A stretch of DNA of 64,000 nt from Desmonostoc muscorum LEGE 12446 (GCF_015207005.2 NZ_JADEXS020000001.1:682001-746000), one strand, 5' to 3'. Counted from the stretch's first letter, positions 55,997 to 63,810 are shown. The notes: a model not told the origin generated them from the sequence alone. A program made the numbers and translations.

Positions 55997-56055
55997 GTGG
56001 AAGCACTTCATGGCAGTGCCCTTGTGGAAGCACTTCGTGGCAGTTACTGCCATCA
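55997..56055. repeat. Right-end TnsB-type binding sites
   Basis: GTGGAAGCACTTCATGGCAG (from 55997) and GTGGAAGCACTTCGTGGCAG (from 56024) on the plus strand, then TTACTGCCATCA at 56044-56055, the exact inverted copy of the left terminal site. The two inner right sites point the opposite way to the terminal one, unlike Tn7 itself. TGGCAGTTACTGCCA at the junction is a palindrome. Confidence 0.75.
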
Positions 56056-56071
56056 AGTGGTTCAAGTAACA

Positions 56072-56076
56072 AGCCC
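56072..56076. repeat. Target duplication AGCCC, right copy
   Basis: Matches 52704-52708. The next 12 bases (56077-56088) are the remaining part of the interrupted spacer. Confidence 0.92.
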
Positions 56077-56088
56077 CTTTGTTTGCTG

Positions 56089-56124
56089 CTTTCCGATCGC
56101 ATTGCCCCGAAAGGGGATGGAAAC
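56089..56124 (+). CRISPR. CRISPR repeat 8, separated from the array by the Tn7-like element
   Basis: A full 36-bp repeat, starting CTTTCCGATCGCATTG and ending GGGGATGGAAAC. It is followed at 56146-56164 by CCCCAACAGGGATGAAAAC, which resembles a decayed 3' half of another repeat. It is the trailer end of the array once the element is removed. Confidence 0.9.
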
Positions 56125-56163
56125 ACAAAAGCAAACCCAGATTTTCCCCAACAGGGATGAAAA

Positions 56164-56279
56164 CGGGCGTTGCTGAATTTGAATATAAAATTTGAAAAAT
56201 CAACTCTTCTCAACTCTTACTCTCTGCGACTCTGCGTCTCTGCGCGATCCAAATTCATATTTCTACTCAACAACGCCCG
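56164..56279. mobile_element. 116-bp foldback element
   Basis: CGGGCGTTG at 56164 and CAACGCCCG ending 56279 are inverted repeats that continue less perfectly (GCTGAATTTGAATA against AAATTCATATTTCT...CAAC). Inside is the dispersed CTCTGCGACTCTGCG repeat. It abuts the decayed CRISPR repeat. Confidence 0.6.
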
Positions 56280-56393
56280 GATAAAAACGTTATAGAAACA
56301 CGATTAATTGACTACTGTGCGTAATACGACGCTTGCCGAACACGACTGCAAAGCACTACTCTGGAAAACTTAAGCAGTCAGCATTTTGGACAA

Positions 56394-57143
56394 ATGAAAA
56401 ATTGTTTAAAACTTACCTTTGACAGCGGACGAACAGCATTAGCTATTCGAGTTAATCAGCAAACAGAATTACCAAATACTCTAAAACAAATAGGACTTAG
56501 TGATTCACGTCCTGTTTTAGTAGTGGTGGGCGGTGCAAGTAACATCAGTGAAGCCGACTTTCTCCGCATTCAACGGTTGTTTGTAGAAATTTTAGCCCCC
56601 ATCGCTGAAACTTTGGGCGCTTATGTCGTAGATGGGGGTACGGATGCGGGAGTTATGCGATTAATGGGTGCGGCTCGTACCCAGATAAGTGCTAAGTTTG
56701 GTTTGGTTGGTGTGGCACCTGAAAGCAAAGTGGCTTTACCCAATGAATTAAAAGTTGCTGATTTGACACCATTAGAGCCAAATCATACCCATTTTTTGCT
56801 AGTTCCTGGTAGTAATTGGGGCGATGAATCTCCTTGGATATCTGATGTTGCAACGGTGTTAGCTGGTGGCGCACCTTCGGTGACTGTACTTTTGAACGGT
56901 GGTGAAGTTACCTTTAAGGATGCGTTTTCTAGCGTGAATACTGGTAGGTTAGTTGTAGCGATCGCTGGTAGTGGTAGAACCGCAGATATACTTGTTGGTG
57001 CTTTGGTTGGAAACGCCACGGACGATCGCGCTCAAGAGTTAGCAAAATCTGGTAAATTGCAGTATATCGACTTGATCGATATGGAGAAGGGAGTTGATAA
57101 CTTAGGCAAAATAATTCAGGGTTTGCTTTCCACCAAGGAGTAA
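56394..57143 (+). CDS. SLOG-superfamily (LSDAT-like) predicted nucleotide-sensing protein
   Basis: 249 residues with a Rossmann-like SLOG fold: RPVLVVVGGASNISEADFLRI, then ETLGAYVVDGGTDAGVMRLMGAA with the GGTDAG glycine-rich ligand loop, NHTHFLLVPGSNWGDESPWIS and VTVLLNGGEVTFKDA. LSDAT/SLOG domains are predicted to bind or make nucleotide-derived signals. The next gene starts 3 bp later and encodes a SLATT membrane protein, the classic partner. Together they resemble predicted defence or stress modules. Family call good, function inferred. Confidence 0.78.
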   Translation: MKNCLKLTFDSGRTALAIRVNQQTELPNTLKQIGLSDSRPVLVVVGGASNISEADFLRIQRLFVEILAPIAETLGAYVVDGGTDAGVMRLMGAARTQISAKFGLVGVAPESKVALPNELKVADLTPLEPNHTHFLLVPGSNWGDESPWISDVATVLAGGAPSVTVLLNGGEVTFKDAFSSVNTGRLVVAIAGSGRTADILVGALVGNATDDRAQELAKSGKLQYIDLIDMEKGVDNLGKIIQGLLSTKE

Positions 57144-57146
57144 ATA

Positions 57147-57764
57147 ATGGCAAAAAAAGATAATTATCAAGAATTTTTAAAGGAAGATTTTAACAAATTA
57201 TTTGCAGGGATGCAGTTAGGCGATGTCCAAAGACATTTTTTGCGATCGCGCTGGTTAGACCAAGTACTTTGGATGGAAGGTAAGGCAAATTTTGCACGCG
57301 ATCGCCATTACTTTTGGCGGCTAACAACTATTATTGGTGGCGTCATTCTCCCGGCCTTAATCACTCTAAATATTAATACTACTTCTGCTGAAACTAAGCT
57401 TCAAAAAAATTTTCTTATCGGTTCAACTTTTTTTATTAGTCAATTAGTTGCTATTAGTGCTGCCATTGAAGAATTTTTTCACTATGGAGAACGCTGGCGA
57501 CACTATCGCCGCACGGTGGAATCTTTGAAAACCCAAGGATGGCAATTTTCGCAATTGACAGGTCCTTATCGTAATTATACAAGTCACGAACAGGCATTTA
57601 ATTTGTTTGCTGGTCAGGTAGAAGATATTATTCAGCGAGATGTGGAAGTATACGCCACTCAAGTTGTGCAAGATAAGAAAGAAGAACAACAGAATCAACA
57701 AAACTATATTCTGATGCAAAATACAAAAATAACTAATCTTGAAGACAATAAAGAAGAAGAATAG
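57147..57764 (+). CDS. SLATT/DUF4231 two-helix membrane effector
   Basis: 205 residues. Two membrane helices (FWRLTTIIGGVILPALITL; KNFLIGSTFFISQLVAISAA) are followed by a helical cytoplasmic part with FFHYGERWRHYRRTVESLKTQGWQF and a charged tail rich in E, K and Q. This is the SMODS/SLOG-associating two-TM pattern. Proposed role: membrane disruption or pore when the SLOG partner senses a signal. Coupled to it at 3 bp. Confidence 0.78.
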   Translation: MAKKDNYQEFLKEDFNKLFAGMQLGDVQRHFLRSRWLDQVLWMEGKANFARDRHYFWRLTTIIGGVILPALITLNINTTSAETKLQKNFLIGSTFFISQLVAISAAIEEFFHYGERWRHYRRTVESLKTQGWQFSQLTGPYRNYTSHEQAFNLFAGQVEDIIQRDVEVYATQVVQDKKEEQQNQQNYILMQNTKITNLEDNKEEE

Positions 57765-57947
57765 TCAGAATTCAGGAGTCAGAATTCAGGATTCAGAGAA
57801 TATTTAAAAATCTGCGGGTTGGGGAATTTTGGATTTTACGACGAAAAGTTGGAGTTGAGGTTTACTGTGATAAAAGCTTTTCAAGACGAATTCTCGATTG
57901 ATTCAATTCTGACTTCTGACTTCTGAATTCTGAATTCTTTAAATAAA

Positions 57948-58240
57948 CTCCCCCCTGTTAGATAAAAACAAGGGGAGAGCTAAAACTAAAGTCCGGTAGG
58001 GTAATCGGGCTATTTAAGTTTTTATTATTTATCAACTTTATCTTATTCCTCCTAAAGACAGATAAATATCCGATTATAATTCCATGTTGGTAGCTTTTGA
58101 AAAAAATTCCCCATTTCTCAAGAGAAATAGGGGATATGGAGTTAAAGTTCGTCAGGTGATCGGAATATCTGTTTATTTTGTCCTGATACTATGTTTCTCA
58201 ATTCCTCCGTTAGATAGATAAATAGCTAATCAATATACTC
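57948..58240 (-). ncRNA. Twin copies of a structured noncoding element
   Basis: Two related blocks (about 57948-58080 and 58103-58240) share CCCC...GGGG hairpins, TAAAGT(C/T)CG..AGG..ATCGG and TTCCTCC....AGA.AGATAAATA in the same order. Read on the minus strand, copy 2 ends with a hairpin (58133-58109) and seven T residues, a good intrinsic terminator, while copy 1 ends with CTCCCC...GGGGAG and a weaker T-rich tail. GGAGGAAT precedes no long frame. Suggests two small RNAs or a duplicated 3' UTR element of the HNH operon. Not matched to a known RNA. Confidence 0.4.
58099..58133 (-). terminator. Intrinsic terminator on the minus strand
   Basis: On the minus strand CCCCTATTTCTC and GAGAAATGGGG pair around TT, followed by AATTTTTTTC. 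It would end transcripts coming from the HNH gene or from copy 2 of the twin element. Confidence 0.75.
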
Positions 58241-58340
58241 ATGGATGTATTATTCAGCACTGTAATGCCAAAGAACATCCCTTGCATTACATATCAGAAA
58301 AAAAGAGGGTGAAAGCCGTCCTATTTCAAGCTTCACTTTC

Positions 58341-58790
58341 TTATACTTGTCGTGGATCTTCATCAGGTGGATGCCAACCACCTTTGATCCACAGACGACG
58401 CGCTTTGAGAATAGACCCTTCGTTGTGACGTTCATCATTGAGGTCTAAACGATTACAAGTAGCTCGTTCTGTGGAAGTAATGCCAACAATTTTTAGACCA
58501 TCTGCTGACCAAATAAAGTGGTCATACCACTTTTGTTGCCGTGGATTAAACAGAGGTATTATTTCTCCTGTATTCGGATCAATTCCAGTTGTAAAATTAT
58601 AGCGATATCCATTACAACGCTGACAAGCTAATCCTAAATTATCGTGGTCATCTGAACCGCCAAGAGATTGAGGCATAATATGGTCAATAGAAAATAAAGC
58701 GGCACTTGCTTCTTCTGAAGAATGACAGTATTCGCAAAGAAATTTAGCTCTTTCTCTCACGAATTTTTTCGTAGCATCATTAACTGTCAT
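58341..58790 (-). CDS. HNH endonuclease-like protein
   Basis: 149 residues: LCEYCHSSEEASAALFSIDHIMPQSLGGSDDHDNLGLACQRCN holds the CxxC...HIxP...N...CxxC pattern of HNH nucleases. The rest (TGIDPNTGEIIPLFNPRQQKWYDHFIW) is typical of small stand-alone HNH proteins in cyanobacteria. Its start overlaps the upstream small gene by 4 bp (ATGA). Substrate unknown; it is not part of a visible restriction system. Confidence 0.88.
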   Translation of the reverse strand: MTVNDATKKFVRERAKFLCEYCHSSEEASAALFSIDHIMPQSLGGSDDHDNLGLACQRCNGYRYNFTTGIDPNTGEIIPLFNPRQQKWYDHFIWSADGLKIVGITSTERATCNRLDLNDERHNEGSILKARRLWIKGGWHPPDEDPRQV

Positions 58791-59026
58791 GACTCAGAAA
58801 TGATTTTGGCATTAAGCAAGGTAAAAATTCTATCCAGTTCCAATATGCCTGACAATTCAGCTTCTTCTTCTGAAGTTAGCAATCCGCCTTTTTTCTTCTG
58901 TGACAGTTCTTCAAGTCGAGACTGCAATTCTTCAGTAAATTTAAATAAATATATGTCCCTAACTTTACTGAGTTTGATTCCAGAATCTACCCAGAATGAG
59001 GGTTGAACCATCATTTGAGTAATCAT
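58787..59026 (-). CDS. Small partner protein of the HNH gene
   Basis: The ATG at 59026 (MITQMMVQPSFWVDSGIKL) is preferred to a longer frame, as the upstream part is repeat-like. 79 residues, helical: KLSKVRDIYLFKFTEELQSRLEELSQKKKGGLLTSEEEAELSGI. Four-base overlap with the HNH gene implies coupled translation. Possibly a regulator or antidote, but no family was recognised. Confidence 0.6.
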   Translation of the reverse strand: MITQMMVQPSFWVDSGIKLSKVRDIYLFKFTEELQSRLEELSQKKKGGLLTSEEEAELSGILELDRIFTLLNAKIISES

Positions 59027-59103
59027 AAGCTGTGTGTTTCGTTTAATTGAGCGGACTGGTGATATTCTAACAACGAATTTTGCATTGGGCATGGGGCATT
59101 AAA

Positions 59104-59175
59104 ATAATTCGTAATTCGTAATTCGTAATTCGTAATTACGTTTTGTAACGGGGATTTAACCCCGACACAAAACGT
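59104..59175. repeat. ATTCGTA heptamers and foldback
   Basis: Four ATTCGTA heptamers are followed by a foldback at 59138-59175 (ACGTTTTGT ... ACAAAACGT with an inner CGGGG/CCCCG pair). May terminate either neighbour. Confidence 0.7.
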
Positions 59176-59309
59176 TCTGCCTGTAGAGGCAGGGGAATTA
59201 AACTGAACATACTTTGTTAAAAAGTCAAAAGTCAAAAGATTCTTTCTTTTTACTTTTGCCTTTTGACTTGCTCTTCCCCATCTTCCTCAATGCACGAGAT
59301 GAAGTTACC

Positions 59310-62150
59310 TTAGCCCCCCTTGGGCACAACATCTCCAGGGCCGGCGGTGACAATCACCAAATTTTCCGGCTTAATTAAATCCTCAATTACTTGTTTGATT
59401 TGAGCCATATTAACTGCCTGAATTTGCTCAGGAAATTCTCGAATTTCTGCTCGTGAAAGTCCCAAGGCAGCATTATCTAAAATGATACTAGATACATTAC
59501 TAGGATTGGCTAAATCTACAGGATAGCTGTTAGTAATTGAGCGTTTTGCTGTGTTTAATTCAGCCTCAGTCACTCCTTGTTCGCGTAATTGTTTGAGTAA
59601 AGCAACAGTACTGGCGATCGCTTTTTGGGCATCTCCGGGAGCAGTCTGCATTTGAATCAAGAAGGGACCGGGATTAATTCCGGCGGCAAAAGCACTGTAA
59701 ATACCGTAGGTTAAACCCTGGCGATCGCGCACTTCCGTACCCAAGCGGCTCGCTAAGGTATCACCACCCAAAATTTGATTCAGCACCAATGCTGCATAAA
59801 AACGCTTGTCTTTCCTGGAAATACCGTTGTAGCCGATGTAGGTTACTGCCTCAGCTTTACCGGGAATTACTGGATTTAAACGTTTCAAAGTTTGCGGGAA
59901 TGACACGGACGGAACTTTGAGAACAGGTGGCTTACCTGTGGCTTGCCATTTACCAAATTTCTCATTCAGCAAAGCTTTTACCTTAACTGGATCGAAGTCT
60001 CCAACTATTGCGATCGCTGTGGTATCCGGTCGATAATGTTTTTGGTAGAAACCAAGCAAATCATCACGAGTAATGTTTTTTAAACTCTCTTCTGTGGGAA
60101 AGCTATGAAACGGATGATCTTCTGGGTAAATTGCCTGTTGAAATACCCGTCTTCCCAGTCCTGTGGGGTCATCTAGCTGGACTTTTAAACTTGTCAGTGC
60201 CCTTTGGCGACTGAGTTCTAATTGGTCGGCGGGGAAAGTAGCGTTTTCTAAGACATCTGCCAGAGTTTGAATCAATATTGGCAGGTTTGCTGACAAGCCC
60301 TCACCAGTTATATTTACACCTTCGCGGCTAGCACTGAAATCTAAACCGGCTCCTTGGTCTTCTAAGGTTTTTGCTAGGGTGAGAGCATTTTTAGTCTGGG
60401 TTCCATTCATTAAGTTGATTGCAGTTAGATTCGCTAATCCGGCTTTTTGATTACCGTCAAACTCAGTACCAGCATCAATTTTGCCACTGATATTAATTGT
60501 CGGAACATTGCGATCGCTTAATAACAAAACCCGCAAACCATTATTCAAGGTAAACTCTTCTGGAAGCGATTGTTTGTTAGAGTCTGTAGCTGATGTGGCA
60601 GCTGGCAGATATTTAGCCAGTTCTGCTGGGTCTACAGGTTTACCAGGGCTGAAATTTTCCACCGTGCGACCAGAACCAGCGCTAGAAGTTCCTGGTTGAC
60701 CATCTGGTTGGGTCGGCTCAAAGTAGCCGATGGTTTGTTTAGCAGGATTGAGGTAAGTTTTGGCTGCTTTTTGTATTTGGGCTGGGGTGACTTTGGCGAT
60801 CGCAGCAAGATACTTTTCAATAAAATGATAATCCCCGGCCACAGTTTGGTTATATCCCAGTTGGTTAGCCTGACTAGTGATGTCCTGGTTACCAAGTATA
60901 TAAGAAGCTTGCAGTTGCGTTTTGGCTCGCTTCAATTCTTCCGGGGTGACTGGCTGCTGTTGCAATTTTGTCAAAGTTTCCTGGAGTACCTGAGCAATTT
61001 TACTTAACTGTTGACCCGGAGCCGCCGTAGCACTAATTTCATACCAACCCGGTTCGATGAGTTCCGCAGCACCACCACTAACTGAACTAGCAAGTCCAGA
61101 TTCCACCAAAGCCTGGTAAAGCCTAGAACTACGTCCACCTGTGAGAACAGCATCCATGACATCAATTGCCGGAACATCGGGATGCTTGATGTCTGGGAGA
61201 GGATACAGCGTTTGTAGTAGTGCTGCGCTTCCAGGTTGCTTCAGGACGATGGGTGCTTTTTGATTAGCAGAGGTGGGTGAAGAAGACGCGGGGAGGGAGG
61301 AAGACGTGGAGAGTGGGAGGCGCGGTGACGCTGTTAACGAACTCTGCGTGTCCCCGCGTAAGAGCGTCCCCGCGTCCCCGCCTCCTGTTTTTGCCAGCTT
61401 CCCATAAGTTTCTTTCACAACTTTGAGTACAGGTTCTGTGGCAAAATCCCCGGTAATCACCAAGGTGGCATTTTCTGGGCTGTAGTAGGTTTGGTAGTAA
61501 TTCCGCACCTGCTCCACCGTGAATTTCTCGACATCGGCTTTTGTACCTCCCACTGGTAAGCCATAGGCTCGATTGGGGAAAGCATTTCGCATGACTTCTC
61601 GATTCAAACGATACTCAGGTGAATTTTCGTAGCCTTGTAATTCCGAGATTACTACGCGCTTTTCACTTGTGAGTTGCTCAGAACCAATTAAAGCATTTTT
61701 CATGCGATCGGCTTCTAGTGTCAGCAATGCTTCGAGTTTGTCTCGCTGCACTGTGCCAAAATAGGCTGTTTCGTCATAACTAGTAAAGGCGTTGAACTGG
61801 CTACCCAAGGCACTAAACAACCGTCCAAACTGAACTGGACGGTCGGTTGTGCCTTTGAACATCAAATGTTCTAGCTGGTGGGAAATCCCATTTTCTCCCT
61901 TAACCTCGTTGCGTGAACCGACTTTATACCAAACCTGGACACTCACCACGGGAGCGGTATGAACTTCTTTGGTTAGCACGGTTAAACCATTATCCAATAC
62001 CGTTTTTTGCACTCCTTGGGTGAATGAAAGTGCAGATACGGGTGCGGGGGCTTTTGGTGTTGCAGCAATGGTAAAGTTGCCTGAAAACGGCACTAAACTT
62101 AGGAGAATACTCAGAAAAAATCCGATAAGCATGTATGCACGTAGCTTCAT
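59310..62150 (-). CDS. M16-family zinc peptidase, two-domain, exported
   Basis: 946 residues. A signal peptide (LIGFFLSILLSLVPFSGNFTIAA) is followed by an M16 domain with the inverted zinc motif ISHQLEHLMFKGT (HxxEH) and, farther on, LEADRMKNALIG and ERVVISELQGYENSPEYRL (second zinc glutamate). A low-complexity serine/proline linker (about residues 265-295) precedes NQKAPIVLKQPGSAALLQTLYPLP. A second M16 repeat (EEFTLNNGLRVLLLSDRNVP, GLTYGIYSAFAAGINPGPFLIQMQTAP) lacks the zinc motif, as usual. Probably periplasmic degradation of peptides. Confidence 0.93.
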   Translation of the reverse strand: MKLRAYMLIGFFLSILLSLVPFSGNFTIAATPKAPAPVSALSFTQGVQKTVLDNGLTVLTKEVHTAPVVSVQVWYKVGSRNEVKGENGISHQLEHLMFKGTTDRPVQFGRLFSALGSQFNAFTSYDETAYFGTVQRDKLEALLTLEADRMKNALIGSEQLTSEKRVVISELQGYENSPEYRLNREVMRNAFPNRAYGLPVGGTKADVEKFTVEQVRNYYQTYYSPENATLVITGDFATEPVLKVVKETYGKLAKTGGGDAGTLLRGDTQSSLTASPRLPLSTSSSLPASSSPTSANQKAPIVLKQPGSAALLQTLYPLPDIKHPDVPAIDVMDAVLTGGRSSRLYQALVESGLASSVSGGAAELIEPGWYEISATAAPGQQLSKIAQVLQETLTKLQQQPVTPEELKRAKTQLQASYILGNQDITSQANQLGYNQTVAGDYHFIEKYLAAIAKVTPAQIQKAAKTYLNPAKQTIGYFEPTQPDGQPGTSSAGSGRTVENFSPGKPVDPAELAKYLPAATSATDSNKQSLPEEFTLNNGLRVLLLSDRNVPTINISGKIDAGTEFDGNQKAGLANLTAINLMNGTQTKNALTLAKTLEDQGAGLDFSASREGVNITGEGLSANLPILIQTLADVLENATFPADQLELSRQRALTSLKVQLDDPTGLGRRVFQQAIYPEDHPFHSFPTEESLKNITRDDLLGFYQKHYRPDTTAIAIVGDFDPVKVKALLNEKFGKWQATGKPPVLKVPSVSFPQTLKRLNPVIPGKAEAVTYIGYNGISRKDKRFYAALVLNQILGGDTLASRLGTEVRDRQGLTYGIYSAFAAGINPGPFLIQMQTAPGDAQKAIASTVALLKQLREQGVTEAELNTAKRSITNSYPVDLANPSNVSSIILDNAALGLSRAEIREFPEQIQAVNMAQIKQVIEDLIKPENLVIVTAGPGDVVPKGG

Positions 62151-62534
62151 AAGCAGTGGGAATTCAAGTTGATAAAATACAATTTAAGAAGAAATGCCAA
62201 ATTTTGACAAAGTTCAAATTAGTTGAATAGCGATCCCCTTTATAAACTGGTAATTATTTCACCGTACAAGTCGTGTTTGGCTCCCGTCCGTTGTAATTAT
62301 GTAACCAATTGCCTCTGTAAATTACAGTCCATAGCGATCGCAGTCATCTTCTATCCCGGTTCATTCTCCACTTTCGATGATAGTCTGCGTAACTGGTTTT
62401 AAGAGGATGTCTCTTGAAGTATTAAATATTTCGGTTGACCCACAACTTTTTTTCAAACAACCTCTTATAGCTGTGAGCGATGTCTGACAACAAGCTACTC
62501 CAATTGGTTCGATAGATATTTTGATTGCAGGAAT

Positions 62535-62708
62535 AGCGATCGCAAGTCCCGCGACTCTTGTCACTCACAATGTCAAGGAATTTTCTATAGGACTTACGCA
62601 AAAACTCTCTGAAACTCTTATTTCTTTGTGTCCTTTGCGTCCTTTGCGGTTCGTTTTTTCATAATTTTGCGTAAGTCCTGTTCTAGAATCGCGGGACTTG
62701 CGATCGCT
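62535..62708. repeat. Outer inverted repeat around the small element
   Basis: AGCGATCGCAAGTCCCGCGA at 62535 and its complement ending 62708 pair over 23 bases with one mismatch. The MITE-like element at 62589-62679 lies between the arms. Confidence 0.75.
62589..62679. mobile_element. 91-bp MITE-like element with AGGACTTACGCAAAA ends
   Basis: AGGACTTACGCAAAA (62589-62603) and TTTTGCGTAAGTCCT (62665-62679) are perfect 15-bp inverted repeats. Inside is the dispersed TTTGCGTCCTTTGCGGTTCG repeat. No transposase. Confidence 0.75.
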
Positions 62709-63140
62709 GACTGGTATTGACTATCCATAACATCTATTCAATTTTCGGTGACTTCGGTTTCAAACTGCACTTGGCGGTACAAATGAGCGTAGGCGTAGCC
62801 CGTCGTAGACATCCCTATTTCTACATCTACTGTCCAATTATTACCCTGAGCAAGTTTTAATGCTCTAGCCTTTGATCTCGCAGATGGTTTCTGGCGATCG
62901 CTTCAGCTAGTCCAGCCCATTGTATCCTTGCTGGCTGCTTGGCTTGGACAATGTTGACTCCAACTTCCCTTGTAGGGAAAGGGGAAAATTCAAAGCCTTT
63001 TTACTCTTAGGAAAGAGGTTTTTCAGTTCCCGTAAAAAGTCAGCTAGAGTATATTAGAACTTAGGCAAGATGTGACCTAAAACCTTATTCTTGCGTAGTG
63101 GTAATTCATGAATTACCGCTACCTTTTGTTATCTTTTGCG

Positions 63141-63605
63141 TTAGTCCTGTATCTTGCTGACTAAAGCACGAATATCATCATCAGATAATTGATCTGGACT
63201 ATTTGTAATAATAAGAACTTTTGCAGCCAAAATCTCATGTCCCTCTTCATTTTGATAACGACTACCATGAGCAAAATCAATAACCAGAACACCATGTTCT
63301 TGAGATAAATTAAGCTGATGTGAACCAATAAAATATCTGGTAAGTTCATCACTGTCATTGGTTCCGCTAATTTCAAAAGTTATAGTGGATTTCTCTTCTT
63401 TTAAGGGGAGTGGAGACACTTTCTCAACTGTTATTTTTATTTGAGTTGATCCCCGTAAAGGAATCCATTGGGTCTGAGTTGTACCCTGATTCTGAAAACC
63501 CTTAATCTCGATGATTCTAATAGTTTGGTGATGTAGATTGTTAACCCAGTCACTAATTTTTTTAAGTATATCATCTCTCCCACTTCCCCAAGACAAAATA
63601 GCCAT
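63141..63605 (-). CDS. Uncharacterised protein
   Basis: 154 residues, MAILSWGSGRDDILKKISDW at the start, a beta-rich middle (TQWIPLRGSTQIKITVEKV, STITFEISGTNDSDELTRYF) and HGVLVIDFAHGSRYQNEEGHEI near the end, closing with DQLSDDDIRALVSKIQD. No signal peptide or membrane helix. No family recognised. It is just downstream of a broken toxin gene on the same strand. Confidence 0.65.
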   Translation of the reverse strand: MAILSWGSGRDDILKKISDWVNNLHHQTIRIIEIKGFQNQGTTQTQWIPLRGSTQIKITVEKVSPLPLKEEKSTITFEISGTNDSDELTRYFIGSHQLNLSQEHGVLVIDFAHGSRYQNEEGHEILAAKVLIITNSPDQLSDDDIRALVSKIQD

Positions 63606-63666
63606 TTTGAAATCTCCTGGTTTATATTCAGTCTAACGTCTGTGAACTCCCTGACTTTCTGAAAAA

Positions 63667-63810
63667 TTATACAACAATTTCCCAAAGACTAGCGATGCTG
63701 AGATAAACGATATCTGCTGTATCGATCGCCATCCTCAGATCATTTCCAAGGCTGGAGTCATTTTCAGTTAGCCAGATAAAGGCATGAGTATCTAAAAGTA
63801 AATCACTCAT
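63667..63810 (-). pseudogene. Truncated PIN-domain (VapC-like) toxin
   Basis: 47 residues: MSDLLLDTHAFIWLTENDSS, LGNDLRMAIDTADIVYLSIA, SLWEIVV then TAA. The first catalytic Asp (LLLDTHAFIW) and the conserved SLWEI glutamate are present, but the remaining two thirds of a PIN domain (about 130 residues) are missing. Its ATG overlaps the antitoxin stop by 4 bp, as in intact operons. It is likely inactive. Confidence 0.8.

Larger units (their letters stand above)
52709..56071 (+). mobile_element. Tn7-like element, 3,363 bp, inserted within a CRISPR spacer; non-autonomous
   Basis: Ends are TGTCACTTTACC on the left and the complement of TGTTACTTGAACC on the right; the outer 28 bases match at 23 positions and end in TGATGGCAGTAA on both sides, 16 bp from each tip. 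AGCCC is duplicated at both borders. Inside are tnsA, a tnsB tail, a deleted tnsC and tniQ, in the order usual for the family, plus end-proximal repeats resembling TnsB sites. Excision restores a 35-nt spacer between CRISPR repeats 7 and 8. No cargo and no cas genes are inside. Confidence 0.93.
62151..63140. other. 990-bp intergenic region with nested foldback elements
   Basis: Contains shortened AAGAGGATGT/CAAACAACCTCTT ends (about 62400-62467), an outer inverted repeat and an inner MITE-like element (listed separately), several GCGATCGC sites and a GCGTAGGCGTAGCCC-type repeat (62789). No gene is supported. Confidence 0.5.

Noticed and set aside
52214..56124. A CRISPR-associated transposon (CAST) with guide RNA array
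   Set aside because: tns genes, tniQ and a CRISPR array are adjacent, but the TGT/ACA ends and AGCCC duplication place every repeat outside the element, and the two array parts fit together as one when the element is removed. No cas effector gene lies inside. The array is the insertion target.
56125..56164. A delocalised short-spacer guide unit like those of some CASTs
   Set aside because: A repeat, about 21 nt and a degenerate half-repeat look similar, but the unit is outside the transposon and matches the expected decayed trailer end of the host array.
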